From NCBI GenBank assembly GCA_937859855.1, contig CALMAR010000017.1:1-16459 (forward strand): a stretch of 16,459 bases of DNA, given 5' to 3'. This document shows positions 8,011 to 16,459 of the stretch, in pieces (the stretch's first letter is position 1; every line of letters begins with the position of its first letter). The notes under the pieces are model-generated. The model worked only from the letters and a program-made list of their open reading frames with translations, was not told the origin of the DNA and did no database searches. Source of the DNA: an uncultured Kineosporia sp. GTDB taxonomy: Bacteria; Actinomycetota; Actinomycetes; Actinomycetales; Kineosporiaceae. A program made the translations under genes and the position numbers.

Positions 8011-9012
8011 TCAAACGTTCTTGGTTCCAGGGCGGGTCGACGGGCCGGCCGACCGGGGGCCCGTGCGCTTGCTCTTCGATTGCCGTTTTGGTTGAGCGCG
8101 CTGCTTGGACTCTGGCTCCACCGAAGCATCGGCCAGGGGCGTCACGGCGCCATTGCTGCTGGCCCGCTCGACGACGGCCTTCCCGCGCTTGGCGCGACGC
8201 TCCTGCAGCGCCTTTTCCGCGGGTGAGCCCGGCGCCGGCATCCGGCGGATCACGTAGAACTGCTGACCCATTGACCAGACGTTGGTGGTCAACCAGTAGA
8301 GCAGCACGCCGATCGGGAAATTGACACCAGAGACGGCGAACACGAGCGGTAGCACGTACAGCAGGATCTTCTGCTGCTGGGCGATGGGGTTGTCGAGTGC
8401 TGCCGCCGGCATGTTCTTCATCATCAGCTGGCGTTGCGAGGTGAACGTGCTCGCGGACATCAGCACGATCAGAAGGATGGTCAACACCTTGACAGAGACG
8501 GCGCTGGATCCCAGGAACGACGACGACAACTGAGCACCGAAGAGCCTGGACTGCTCGGCCTGATGAGCCATGGCCCGGGTCATCGCACCGATCGGCTCTT
8601 TCGTGCCGTTGGCGATGCCGGACAGGCCGTTCAGCACCCGGAACAGGGCGAAGAAGATCGGCGCCTGCAGCACTATGGGCAGGCACGAGGCGAACGGGTT
8701 GGTGCCGTTCGCCTTGTATACCGCCATCGTCTCCTGGGTCATGGCCTGACGGGAGGCTTGATCGGTCTTGCCCTTGTACTTCTGCTGGATCTTCTTGATC
8801 TCGGGCTGAACCAGTTGAAGCCCGCGCGACGCCTTGATCTGCTTGACGAAGAGCGGGATGAGCAGAATGCGGATCACGATGACGAGGCCGACGATCGACA
8901 ACGCCCAGGTCCACCCGGAGGCTGCGGGTAGGCCGACGGCCGAGAGCGCGCCGTGGAAGTGCACCATGATCCACGCGACGACTATCTCGAGTGGCCTGAG
9001 GATCTGGGTCAT
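8011..9012 (-). CDS. yidC: Membrane protein insertase YidC (Oxa1 family)
   Basis: YidC inserts and folds membrane proteins, alone or with SecYEG. This 333-aa protein is the short Gram-positive form without the large periplasmic domain of proteobacterial YidC. Hydrophobic segments are visible at about 34-55, 108-128, 175-190 and 216-245. Arg48 (VIRILLIPL) fits the conserved hydrophilic-groove arginine, followed by the cytoplasmic hairpin (LQLVQPEIKKIQQKYKGKTD) and NPFASCLPIVLQAPIFFAL. The C-terminal tail from about 260 is rich in Arg, Lys, Ser and Pro, as expected for ribosome contact. ATG 9012 has GAGGAG just upstream and follows yidD by 15 bp. Confidence 0.97.
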   Translation of the reverse strand: MTQILRPLEIVVAWIMVHFHGALSAVGLPAASGWTWALSIVGLVIVIRILLIPLFVKQIKASRGLQLVQPEIKKIQQKYKGKTDQASRQAMTQETMAVYKANGTNPFASCLPIVLQAPIFFALFRVLNGLSGIANGTKEPIGAMTRAMAHQAEQSRLFGAQLSSSFLGSSAVSVKVLTILLIVLMSASTFTSQRQLMMKNMPAAALDNPIAQQQKILLYVLPLVFAVSGVNFPIGVLLYWLTTNVWSMGQQFYVIRRMPAPGSPAEKALQERRAKRGKAVVERASSNGAVTPLADASVEPESKQRAQPKRQSKSKRTGPRSAGPSTRPGTKNV

Positions 9013-9027
9013 CGGCTCCTCGCCGGG

Positions 9028-9357
9028 TCAGGCGACACGTCGGTCCGACGACGGCGCGGGATGTCGAGCCGGGGGCTCGCCGATGAAGGAGTCAGCACCG
9101 GCGCGATCAGCCACCGGAGGAACGAGGTCGACACCGCCGGAGTTCCAGGGATGGCACCGAAGCAGTCGACGGCCGGCGAGCCAGGAGCCACGCAGGACCC
9201 CGTGCCGGCGGACCGCGATCAGCGCGTACTCCGAACAGCTGGGGTAGAACCGGCAGACGGGCCCGTACCAGGGAGAGACGACGGCGCGGTAGGTGTGCAG
9301 CAAACCCACGATGACAAGACGTGGCCAGAGCCTTACAGAAGGCAATCGGACTGTCAC
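9028..9357 (-). CDS. yidD: Membrane protein insertion efficiency factor YidD
   Basis: YidD is a small membrane-associated protein that aids YidC-dependent insertion. The 109-aa product shows the family signature: YRAVVSPWYGPVCRFYPSCS (23-42) followed by EYALIAVRRHG and LLRCHPWNSGGVDLVP (65-80), with the conserved Cys residues at 35, 41 and 68. An amphipathic/hydrophobic N-terminus (LWPRLVIVGLLH) precedes it. The tail after about 85 is not conserved. The GTG start overlaps the rnpA stop (GTGA, 9354-9357), indicating translational coupling in the rpmH-rnpA-yidD-yidC operon. Confidence 0.95.
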   Translation of the reverse strand: MTVRLPSVRLWPRLVIVGLLHTYRAVVSPWYGPVCRFYPSCSEYALIAVRRHGVLRGSWLAGRRLLRCHPWNSGGVDLVPPVADRAGADSFIGEPPARHPAPSSDRRVA

Positions 9358-9860
9358 CGCGGCCTCACTGCGGCCAGCGCACTCTCGACGTCCGCTGATA
9401 CCCGTTCCCGAGCTACGGCGGCAGCCGGCGTGGCCCGGACGACGAGCAGGGAGCCGGCCGGCAGTCCGTTCAGGTGGGCGGAGATCATGTGCCGGAGCCG
9501 TCGCTTCACCCGGTTGCGCGTCACCGAGCCGCCAACCGCTCTGGAGACCACGAAGCCGACCAGAGCAGGAGGGGCGGCACCGGCACCGGGAGCACCAGCA
9601 GCGTGGGCACCAGCAGCGTGGGCACCAGCAGAGTCCGGCACTGAACCGGAGCCGGGTGTGGAAGTGGGCAGCGGAGACGGCCCGGACGTGGGGACCGGTG
9701 TGGAGGCGGACGGCGCTACCCGACCGCCATGATCAGGACGGGCCGACGCCGTGCCGACGCGATAATGCATCACGACGGTCGGCCGCACGACGCGGCGTCC
9801 GCGGCGCACTGCAGCAGCGAAATCCGCGCCGCTGCGCATCCGATTCGCAGCCGGAAGCAC
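9354..9860 (-). CDS. rnpA: Ribonuclease P protein component RnpA with low-complexity insertion
   Basis: RnpA is the protein subunit of RNase P, which matures tRNA 5' ends. The 168-aa product starts at GTG 9860, giving LPAANRMRSGADFAAAVRRGRR, the usual actinobacterial N-terminus; the next ATG (9839) would remove part of it. The RNR motif TRNRVKRRLRH is at 114-124. Between MHYRV (about 35) and ALVGFVVSRAVGGSV (99-113) is an insert of about 60 residues rich in Ala, Gly, Pro, Ser and Thr, including AGAHAAGAHAAGA. Family members are usually about 115-125 aa, so the core matches once the insert is removed. It follows rpmH by 3 bp and overlaps yidD by 4 bp. Confidence 0.95.
   Translation of the reverse strand: MLPAANRMRSGADFAAAVRRGRRVVRPTVVMHYRVGTASARPDHGGRVAPSASTPVPTSGPSPLPTSTPGSGSVPDSAGAHAAGAHAAGAPGAGAAPPALVGFVVSRAVGGSVTRNRVKRRLRHMISAHLNGLPAGSLLVVRATPAAAVARERVSADVESALAAVRPR
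9592..9632. repeat. 15-bp tandem repeat inside rnpA (about 2.7 copies)
   Basis: GCACCAGCAGCGTGG occurs at 9592-9606 and 9607-9621, followed by a partial third copy to 9632. Because 15 is a multiple of three, the repeat stays in frame and gives the Ala-Gly-Ala-His-Ala repeats in the RnpA insert. It is consistent with growth by replication slippage. Confidence 0.85.
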
Positions 9861-9863
9861 AGC

Positions 9864-10001
9864 TCAGGCGGACAGTTCTTCGCGGCCCTTGCGGCGGCGA
9901 GCCGAGAGGATGGCACGGCCCGCGCGGGTGCGCATCCGCAGGCGGAACCCGTGGGTCTTGGCACGGCGCCTGTTGTTGGGCTGGAACGTCCGCTTGCTCA
10001 C
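9864..10001 (-). CDS. rpmH: 50S ribosomal protein L34
   Basis: L34 is a small basic protein of the large ribosomal subunit. The 45-aa product [20 protein letters not shown]... ends in [12 protein letters not shown] and matches the actinobacterial L34 pattern over its full length. The start is GTG 10001, with GGGAG 7 nt upstream; the same frame runs upstream to 10142, but those residues are not part of L34. It is the first gene of the minus-strand operon (rpmH-rnpA-yidD-yidC-jag) and diverges from dnaA. Confidence 0.97.
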   Translation of the reverse strand: MSKRTFQPNNRRRAKTHGFRLRMRTRAGRAILSARRRKGREELSA

Positions 10002-10212
10002 CTGATGACTCCCGGTCTGATCGTGCAGGCCCGTGCAGAGGATGGCCATGCGAGTGCATGCCCCCGACGACACCGGCCTCCATCGGACGCCCACGTTCAG
10101 CACGTGGACATGCGAAGCCAGGCCGCCGTCAAGCTCCACCACGGTACGGGCGGCCGAGGTGGCGGGTCAAACCGGCCGGCCGGTGCTGCCGAGCGCAGTT
10201 GACGGTCACGAG

Positions 10213-10316
10213 ATCGCCACGACAAAGCTGCCGCGACCGGCACGACAAAGTTGCCGACGAAGCTGCCGCGATCGCCACGGCAAAGCTGCCGCGACCGGCA
10301 CGACGAAGCCATCGCG
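10213..10316. repeat. Iteron-like direct-repeat array, period about 23 bp, upstream of dnaA
   Basis: Five adjacent units can be aligned: 10213-10235, 10236-10256 (21 bp), 10257-10270 (truncated, 14 bp), 10271-10293 and 10294-10316. Their common core is CACGACAAAGCTGCCGCG with a few substitutions. Units alternate between an ATCGCCACG-type and an ACCGGCACG-type left end, so the first and second units resemble the fourth and fifth, giving a 58-bp higher-order repeat. No spacers separate the units. Whether it is bound by a protein or is only a slippage product is unknown. Confidence 0.8.
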
Positions 10317-10582
10317 ACCGCCTGAACCCGCAGCGTGACGACGCTCTGCCGAGGCAACGTGGCATCGTGAGGCCATCGCCTGACGGGCATACACAAGCTA
10401 TGGTCCTCCCTACGGATTGCCGCGCCGGCGCCGACACGCCCGAACTCGTAGACCGTTTTGCGCGCTCCGCCCGGAGCGGGTGCCGGGACCTGACCGGGGC
10501 AGGCACGGCAGCAGCAGGCCACAGCACCATGCAGACAAGGGCACCGGATACCGATCAGAGGCATCCGCCTGTTTGCACATGC

Positions 10583-10591
10583 TGTGGATAA
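10583..10591 (-). promoter_or_regulatory. Perfect DnaA box TTATCCACA upstream of dnaA
   Basis: The plus strand reads TGTGGATAA, i.e. TTATCCACA on the minus strand, an exact consensus DnaA box 44 bp before the dnaA start codon. In this position it is well placed for autoregulation of dnaA by DnaA, as described in several bacteria, or for part of an origin subregion. Confidence 0.7.
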
Positions 10592-10618
10592 AGGTGGGGA
10601 CGATGGCCCTGGGCGGCC

Positions 10619-10626
10619 GGAGAAGG
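10619..10626 (+). promoter_or_regulatory. Ribosome-binding site for the TTG start of dnaA
   Basis: GGAGAAGG ends 9 nt before TTG 10636. An in-frame TGA at 10627-10629 excludes any earlier start, and the GTG at 10626 is in another frame that stops after seven codons, so this site supports the TTG. Confidence 0.65.
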
Positions 10627-10635
10627 TGAGCACCC

Positions 10636-12318
10636 TTGGCCACGTCTGAGGAGGCCTTCCCCATCCTGTGGAGGAGGGCCATCGACGCACTCGACGGTGC
10701 CGGGGTGACCCCCCAGCAGCGCGCCTTCGTCCGCCTCGCGCGTCCCGTCGGCCTGCTCGACGGCACGGCCCTGCTGGCCGCCCCGAACGACCTGACCAAG
10801 GAGATCCTCGAGCAGCGGGTCCGCGAGACCATCGTCGCGGTCCTCAGCGAGCAACTCGGATATCCCGTCCGGCTGGCCGTCACCGTCGACCCCGGGCTGG
10901 TCACGAGCGAGTCCTCGGGGTCGGAGCTCGCGACCGCCGCCACCCTCGAGGACGGCGAGGACGTGATCGACGTCCGCCACCTCGACCGGTCGGCCCAGGC
11001 GGCGCCCGCAGGCCGAACGGGCGGTCAGGCGGCGGTAGATCACGGCCGGCCGGGACTCCTGTTCGAGGACGTCGAACCGACCGGTGACACGCCCACCGCA
11101 CAGGGCCGGGACGACGAGCACGAAGGACGATCCGGCTACCAGGCCGACGCGCTACCCACCGACCGGCGCAGCACCGACGCCCGCTCGACCGACTCTCGCA
11201 CCGCGGACAGCCGGCATCTGGACGCACCGACGGTGGAGCGCCTGGACGTCGTGCCCAGCAGGAACCAGCAGCGGCAGTCCGAGCCGGCCCGGCTGAACCC
11301 CAAGTACACCTTCGACACGTTCGTGATCGGGGCCAGCAACCGGTTCGCGCACGCCGCCGCGGTCGCCGTCGCCGAGCAGCCGGCCCGGGCCTACAACCCG
11401 CTGTTCGTCTACGGCGAGTCCGGCCTGGGCAAGACCCACCTGCTGCACGCGATCGGCCACTACGCACAGAACCTCTACCCGGGCGTCCGGGTGCGGTACG
11501 TGAACTCGGAGGAGTTCACCAACGACTTCATCAACAGCATCCGGGACGACAAGGCGAGCGCGTTCCAGCGCCGCTACCGCGACATGGACGTGCTGATGAT
11601 CGACGACATCCAGTTCCTGCAGGGCAAGGTGCAGACGCAGGAGGAGTTCTTCCACACCTTCAACACCCTGCACAACGCGAACAAGCAGGTTGTGATCACC
11701 AGCGACCTGCCGCCGAAGCAGCTGGCCGGCTTCGAGGAGAGGATGCGGTCCCGATTCGAGTGGGGCCTGATCACCGACGTGCAGCCGCCCGACCTGGAGA
11801 CCCGGATCGCGATCCTGCGGAAGAAGGCGATCGGCGAGCGCCTCGAGGTCCGCGACGACGTGATGGAATACATCGCCAGCAAGATCTCGACGAACATCCG
11901 CGAGCTGGAGGGTGCGCTGATCCGGGTGACGGCGTTCGCCAGCCTGAACCGCCAGCAGGTGGACCTGAGCCTGGCCGAGATCGTGCTCAAGGACCTGATC
12001 CCGACCGAGGACACTCCCGAGATAACACCCGCGATGATCATGGCCCAGACGGCCGCCTATTTCACTCTGACGATAGAGGACCTGTGCGGGTCGAGCCGGT
12101 CACGAACCCTGGTGAACGCTCGGCAGATCGCCATGTACCTGTGCCGCGAACTGACCGATCTGAGCCTGCCCAAGATCGGCCAGCTGTTCGGCGGCCGGGA
12201 CCACACCACCGTCATCCACGCCGACCGAAAGATCAGGCAGCTGATGGCGGAGCGCCGCTCGATCTACAACCAGGTGACCGAGCTGACCAACCGGATCAAG
12301 CAGACGTCACGGGGCTGA
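10636..12318 (+). CDS. dnaA: Chromosomal replication initiator protein DnaA
   Basis: DnaA is the AAA+ initiator that binds DnaA boxes, opens oriC and directs helicase loading. The 560-aa product has domain I (about 5-90, [18 protein letters not shown]), an acidic, low-complexity domain II linker (about 90-215, with repeats of [15 protein letters not shown] type), AAA+ domain III from [20 protein letters not shown] (about 218) and DNA-binding domain IV to the end. Walker A GESGLGKT is at 260-267, Walker B VLMIDD at 319-324 and the DnaA-box contact signature DHTTVIH at 522-528. The start is TTG 10636. The long linker is typical of actinobacteria. It is first in a plus-strand dnaA-dnaN-gnd-recF-DUF721 cluster, with an internal 660-bp spacer after it. 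Confidence 0.98.
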   Translation: MATSEEAFPILWRRAIDALDGAGVTPQQRAFVRLARPVGLLDGTALLAAPNDLTKEILEQRVRETIVAVLSEQLGYPVRLAVTVDPGLVTSESSGSELATAATLEDGEDVIDVRHLDRSAQAAPAGRTGGQAAVDHGRPGLLFEDVEPTGDTPTAQGRDDEHEGRSGYQADALPTDRRSTDARSTDSRTADSRHLDAPTVERLDVVPSRNQQRQSEPARLNPKYTFDTFVIGASNRFAHAAAVAVAEQPARAYNPLFVYGESGLGKTHLLHAIGHYAQNLYPGVRVRYVNSEEFTNDFINSIRDDKASAFQRRYRDMDVLMIDDIQFLQGKVQTQEEFFHTFNTLHNANKQVVITSDLPPKQLAGFEERMRSRFEWGLITDVQPPDLETRIAILRKKAIGERLEVRDDVMEYIASKISTNIRELEGALIRVTAFASLNRQQVDLSLAEIVLKDLIPTEDTPEITPAMIMAQTAAYFTLTIEDLCGSSRSRTLVNARQIAMYLCRELTDLSLPKIGQLFGGRDHTTVIHADRKIRQLMAERRSIYNQVTELTNRIKQTSRG

Positions 12319-12338
12319 CGGCGCCCGACGCGGCGCCG
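12319..12338 (+). terminator. GC-rich hairpin directly after dnaA
   Basis: CGGCGCC (12319-12325) pairs perfectly with GGCGCCG (12332-12338) around a 6-nt loop, beginning at the base after the dnaA stop codon. There is no following T-run, so it is at most an actinobacterial-type hairpin terminator or an mRNA-end stabiliser; GC-rich inverted repeats also arise by chance in such DNA. Confidence 0.35.
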
Positions 12339-12978
12339 GGGTCGCCGGGGATCGTGGCGACCGGTGCATCCCCGTCACGCTGGTCACGCAAAGCAACATT
12401 TGCCTCGCAGCTCACCGTTGCGAATGGATACGCTTCGTGCACAGGTGGGGAAAACCTTGTGGACGGCGCGAGCGGTCACCATTCCGGACACCCGCCGCAA
12501 CCGGGCAGAACCGGCCGTGGACGAGGCAGGGGATATCCCGGCCGGGGCTGGGGAGCGGCTGTGGCCGGCCGGCGGCACGGTGGGGAGAACCCGGCAGGCG
12601 GCGGTGGGGCAGCGGTACGCCGTCCACCGTCCACCCACCGCGCCCGGTGCCGCCCTCTACAGGTCGTCCACCTACCGGAAGCCGGTTGACCTGCGACGCA
12701 GGCGGGTATCCCCAGCATCAACAGGCGCTACGACAAACCCTGAAGAGTTCTTCGAGTAGATGGCTGATCCGCCCACAGTTGACCCCGAACCCGATCCGGC
12801 CGCCGAACCAAGACGGCGGTCGTTGTGAGTACCGGGCTGACACCCCCGTCGCGTACTGTCTCCCTCACCCGATCAGCCGTATCGCCCCGGCTCCCTGCCC
12901 GGGCGCGCAGGTCGGGTGGCCGGGCGACCGGTCGCCTAGCGGGTCGAGCAGCCGAACCAGCCGAGGAGGGCGTCCGCG
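12319..12978. other. oriC: Candidate chromosomal origin oriC (dnaA-dnaN spacer)
   Basis: In Streptomyces and mycobacteria oriC lies between dnaA and dnaN. This 660-bp spacer has no credible gene and contains several degenerate DnaA boxes: CCGTCCACA (minus, 12458-12466), TCGTCCACG (minus, 12516-12524), CCGTCCACC twice (plus, 12620-12628 and 12627-12635), TCGTCCACC (plus, 12664-12672) and GTATCCCCA (plus, 12706-12714). Some fit the loose streptomycete consensus, but none is a perfect TTGTCCACA or TTATCCACA. The least GC-rich stretch noticed is around 12388-12430. Assignment rests mainly on position. Confidence 0.65.
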
Positions 12979-14109
12979 TTGAAACTTCGGGTCGAGCGCG
13001 ATGCACTCGCCGATGCGGTGGCGTGGGCCGCGCGAGCTCTGCCGAGCCGTCCGCCGGTCCCGGTGCTCGCCGGCCTGCTGCTGGACGCCGATCCCGCGGG
13101 CATCCTGCGGCTGTCGAGCTTCGACTACGAGGTCTCCGCCCGGGTCGAGATCCCGGCCGAGGTGATGGACGGCGGCACGGCGCTGGTCTCGGGCCGGCTG
13201 CTGGCCGACATCTCGAAGGCGTTGCCGGGCAAGCCGGTGGACATCACCACCGACGGCTCGAAGGTCTCGGTGACCTGCGGCTCCGGGCGGTTCACGCTGC
13301 TGACCATGCCGGTCGAGGAGTACCCGAGCCTGCCGAGCATGCCGGAGGCCTCCGGCACCGTGCCCGGCGCCGACTTCGCCCAGGCGGTGCAGCAGGTCGG
13401 GGTCGCCGCCAGCCGGGACGAGACGCTGCCGATCCTGACCGGCATCCGGGTCGAGGTCGAGGGTGACCAGCTGACCCTGCTGGCCACCGACCGCTACCGG
13501 CTGGCGATGCGCACCATCGCCTGGCACCCCGGCGATCCGGCCGCCTCCGACGTCGCCCTGGTGCGCGCCCGCACCCTGTCCGACGTGGCCAAGGCCCTCG
13601 GCACCGGCGCGGACGTCACCTTCGCACTCAGCACCGGCGGCAGCACCGAGATGGTGGGGTTCGAGGCCGGCGGCCGGCGGACGACGTCCCTGCTGGTGGA
13701 CGGCGAGTACCCGAAGGTCCGGGCGCTGTTCCCGGAGTCCGCCCCGATCCACGCGATCGTCGCCACCCAGGCGCTGACGGACGCCGTCCGCCGGGTGGCG
13801 CTGGTGGCGGAGCGGAACACCCCTGTGCACTTGAGCTTCGCCGACGGCGCCCTCACCCTCGAGGCAGGCCAGGGTGAGGACGCCCAGGCCTCCGAGGCGG
13901 TGGAGGCGACGCTGGTGGGCGAGGAACTGTCGATCGCGTTCAACCCGCAGTTCCTGCTGGACGGCCTCGGCGCGCTGGACACGCCGCTGGCCAGGCTGTC
14001 GTTCACCGAACCGCGCAAGCCGGCCGTGATCTCCCCGCAGCCGGAGCAGGACGGGCCGGACGACGCCAGCTACCGGTACCTGCTGATGCCGGTCCGGATC
14101 ACCAGCTGA
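12979..14109 (+). CDS. dnaN: DNA polymerase III sliding clamp, beta subunit
   Basis: DnaN forms the ring-shaped dimer that tethers DNA polymerase III and other enzymes to DNA. The 376-aa product has the normal length and three repeated clamp domains (about 1-125, 126-250, 251-376). It starts MKLRVERDALADAVAWAARALPSRPPVPVL and ends YRYLLMPVRITS, the conserved C-terminal edge that forms the partner-binding pocket. The start is TTG 12979, with GAGGAGGG 8 nt upstream, a strong ribosome-binding site. Third-position GC is very high, as in dnaA. gnd follows after 34 bp. Confidence 0.98.
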   Translation: MKLRVERDALADAVAWAARALPSRPPVPVLAGLLLDADPAGILRLSSFDYEVSARVEIPAEVMDGGTALVSGRLLADISKALPGKPVDITTDGSKVSVTCGSGRFTLLTMPVEEYPSLPSMPEASGTVPGADFAQAVQQVGVAASRDETLPILTGIRVEVEGDQLTLLATDRYRLAMRTIAWHPGDPAASDVALVRARTLSDVAKALGTGADVTFALSTGGSTEMVGFEAGGRRTTSLLVDGEYPKVRALFPESAPIHAIVATQALTDAVRRVALVAERNTPVHLSFADGALTLEAGQGEDAQASEAVEATLVGEELSIAFNPQFLLDGLGALDTPLARLSFTEPRKPAVISPQPEQDGPDDASYRYLLMPVRITS

Positions 14110-14143
14110 AGATCTCGCCGACCGATCTTGAAGGGACTCTGCC

Positions 14144-15142
<999 letters not shown>

Positions 15143-15166
15143 GGCGGAACTGAGCAGGCGCCCGTC

Positions 15167-16309
15167 GTGCGGGTGACGCAGCTGTCGCTCGCCGACTTCC
15201 GCTCGTACCGCACCGCCGAGCTCGGATTCGACCCGGGCGTGACCGCGCTGGTCGGGCCCAACGGGCAGGGCAAGACCAACCTGATCGAGGCGATCGGGTA
15301 CGTCGCCACGCACGGCAGTCACCGGGTCTCCGGAGACGCCGCGCTGGTACGGCAGGGCGCGCAGCGGGCTGTGATCCGGTGCGCCGTGGCCCGGGATGAC
15401 CGGCAGGCGCTGGTGGAACTCGAGCGGGTGCCCGGTGGTGCCAACCGGGCCCGACTGAACCGGTCCCCGTTGACCCGGCCCCGGGATGCGCTCGGGTTGC
15501 TGCACACGGTGCTCTTCGCGCCGGAGGACCTGGCGATCGTCAAGGGCGACCCGGACGGGCGGCGCAGGTTCCTGGACGAGCTGCTGGTGGCCCGGGCGCC
15601 GCGGTTCGCCGGGGTCCGGGCCGACTACGACCGGGTGCTGAAGCAGCGCAACGCGCTGCTGAAGACGGCCGGTGCCACGATCAAGGCGGGCCGCGGCGAC
15701 GTGCGCACCCTGGACGTCTGGGATGCGCACCTGGCGACCGCCGGGGCCGAGCTGCTGTCTGCCCGGCTGCGGCTGGTCCAGGACCTGCAACCGCTGACTG
15801 CGAAGGCATACGCCCAGGTCAGCCAGGGACAGGGCGACGTGGGGCTGAACTATCGCAGCAGCCTCCCGGAGCCTGGTGAGGGTCCCGCCGATCTCAGCGT
15901 CGAGCGGGAGCTGCTGGAGGCCCGCCTGCTGGAGGCGCTGTCGAAGGTCCGGCCGCAGGAGTTGGAGCGCGGGGTCAGCCTGGTCGGACCGCACCGCGAC
16001 GATCTGGTGCTCGACCTCGGCGGCATGCCCGCCCGCGGCTACGCCAGTCACGGCGAGTCGTGGTCGTTCGCGCTGGCGCTGCGGCTGGCCAGCTACGAGT
16101 TGCTGTCCGCCGAGTCCGGTACCGAGCCGGTACTGATCCTGGACGACGTGTTCGCCGAGCTGGACGCCGGTCGCCGGGCCCGGCTGGCGGACCTGGTGGG
16201 CGGTGCCGAGCAGGTGCTGGTCACGGCCGCGGTCCCGCAGGACGTGCCCGAGGTGCTCCAGGGTGCCCGGGTCGACGTGATGGACAGTGAAGTGCGCCGT
16301 GTCCGCTGA
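15167..16309 (+). CDS. recF: DNA replication and repair protein RecF
   Basis: RecF is an SMC-like ATPase that with RecO and RecR helps load RecA at single-strand gaps. The 380-aa product has [18 protein letters not shown] at the N-terminus, Walker [10 protein letters not shown] at 30-38, the ABC-type signature region [20 protein letters not shown], and Walker [14 protein letters not shown] followed by [37 protein letters not shown] is a characteristic RecF segment. The start is GTG 15167 with a modest GCAGG about 8 nt upstream; GTG 15173 is a possible alternative. It follows gnd by 24 bp, and the next gene starts inside its 3' end. Confidence 0.97.
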   Translation: MRVTQLSLADFRSYRTAELGFDPGVTALVGPNGQGKTNLIEAIGYVATHGSHRVSGDAALVRQGAQRAVIRCAVARDDRQALVELERVPGGANRARLNRSPLTRPRDALGLLHTVLFAPEDLAIVKGDPDGRRRFLDELLVARAPRFAGVRADYDRVLKQRNALLKTAGATIKAGRGDVRTLDVWDAHLATAGAELLSARLRLVQDLQPLTAKAYAQVSQGQGDVGLNYRSSLPEPGEGPADLSVERELLEARLLEALSKVRPQELERGVSLVGPHRDDLVLDLGGMPARGYASHGESWSFALALRLASYELLSAESGTEPVLILDDVFAELDAGRRARLADLVGGAEQVLVTAAVPQDVPEVLQGARVDVMDSEVRRVR

Positions 16310-16459
16310 CGGCCAGGGCGAGGTTTCACGCGAAACGAACGCCGACCCCGTTACCTCTGCGGACTCGGACAGCGGGGCGGACCCGGACGCCGGTACCGAT
16401 GCGGTGCGGGCGGCCCTCGGCCGGGTCCGGGCGGCCGCCGCGGCCAGGGGGCTCAAGCC
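16299..16459 (+). CDS. DUF721 (DciA-type) protein, N-terminus only
   Basis: The frame opens at GTG 16299, overlaps the recF end by 11 bp and runs off the window (53 codons visible). The peptide [17 protein letters not shown] continues with an acidic Asp/Ala/Ser stretch, then [19 protein letters not shown]. The last part resembles the start of actinobacterial DUF721 proteins, which always sit between recF and gyrB in relatives. DUF721 includes DciA, a helper of the replicative helicase DnaB. An in-frame stop at 16278 limits the start to this region. Its first codons contain a parS-like site. Function is inferred mainly from position. Confidence 0.8.
   Translation, partial: MSADGQGEVSRETNADPVTSADSDSGADPDAGTDAVRAALGRVRAAAAARGLK
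16322..16337. promoter_or_regulatory. parS-like site in the DUF721 gene
   Basis: GGTTTCACGCGAAACG matches 13 of 16 positions of parS, with both inner half-sites GTTTCACG and CGAAAC intact. It lies in codons 9-13 of the DUF721 gene and encodes Val-Ser-Arg-Glu-Thr. It is about 9 kb from the parA-jag cluster, on the other side of dnaA. Confidence 0.6.

Larger units (their letters stand above)
10002..10635. other. Divergent rpmH-dnaA control region
   Basis: This 634-bp spacer lies between two divergent, highly expressed operons and should hold both promoters. Visible elements are a weak DnaA-box-like CGTGGACAT (10103-10111), the 23-bp-period repeat array (10213-10316), a perfect TTATCCACA box (10583-10591) and the dnaA ribosome-binding site. 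Open frames that cross it on both strands have no protein-family motif and run through rnpA, rpmH or dnaA sequence, so I treat them as spurious. No promoter hexamers could be assigned with confidence. Confidence 0.65.

Noticed and set aside
10213..10316. Possible CRISPR array
   Set aside because: The units abut without unique spacers, vary in length (14-23 bp) and no cas gene is present; it is a direct-repeat array.
9293..10591. 432-codon plus-strand frame across rnpA, rpmH and the dnaA upstream region
   Set aside because: Overlaps two certain minus-strand genes and is Arg/Pro/Ser-rich without any recognisable domain; it includes the translated iteron array, which explains its internal repeats.
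10626..10652. GTG at 10626 as dnaA start
   Set aside because: That frame ends at a TGA after seven codons and is not the DnaA frame.

Overview
This window is the replication-origin neighbourhood of a high-GC Gram-positive bacterium (Actinomycetota). The gene order is parB-parA-rsmG-jag-yidC-yidD-rnpA-rpmH on the minus strand, then dnaA-dnaN-gnd-recF-DUF721 on the plus strand. A short 6-phosphogluconate dehydrogenase between dnaN and recF is typical of actinobacteria such as Streptomyces and Mycobacterium smegmatis. The genus cannot be fixed from the sequence; a Nakamurella/Geodermatophilus/Frankia-like lineage is only a guess.

Layout. 1-1542 (+): PLP-dependent aminotransferase whose reading frame is open to the window edge. 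1559-4527 (-): parB and parA, overlapping by 4 bp and convergent with the aminotransferase. 4546-6302: about 1.76 kb with no credible gene, holding parS-like sites and DnaA-box-like sequences. 6303-10001 (-): rsmG, jag, yidC, yidD, rnpA and rpmH, i.e. RNA modification, membrane-protein insertion, RNase P protein and ribosomal protein L34. 10002-10635: divergent rpmH/dnaA control region with a 23-bp-period repeat array and a perfect DnaA box. 10636-16459 (+): dnaA, a 660-bp dnaA-dnaN spacer that is the best oriC candidate, dnaN, gnd, recF and the start of a DUF721 (DciA-type) gene.

How it works together. DnaA fires the origin, the clamp (DnaN) and probably the DUF721 protein serve replisome assembly, and RecF handles gap repair. 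ParA/ParB act on the parS sites scattered between parA and jag (plus one at the start of the DUF721 gene) to segregate the newly copied origin. Genes read mostly away from the rpmH/dnaA divide, as expected at an origin.

The core genes are conventional, and I see no mobile element, CRISPR array, tRNA, rRNA or defence system. The unusual parts are the parS/DnaA-box-bearing coding desert, the iteron-like array upstream of dnaA, a roughly 250-residue disordered insertion in ParA, a roughly 60-residue low-complexity insertion in RnpA, and parS sites written into the coding sequence of two unrelated proteins. I found no convincing evidence of a wholly new biological system.
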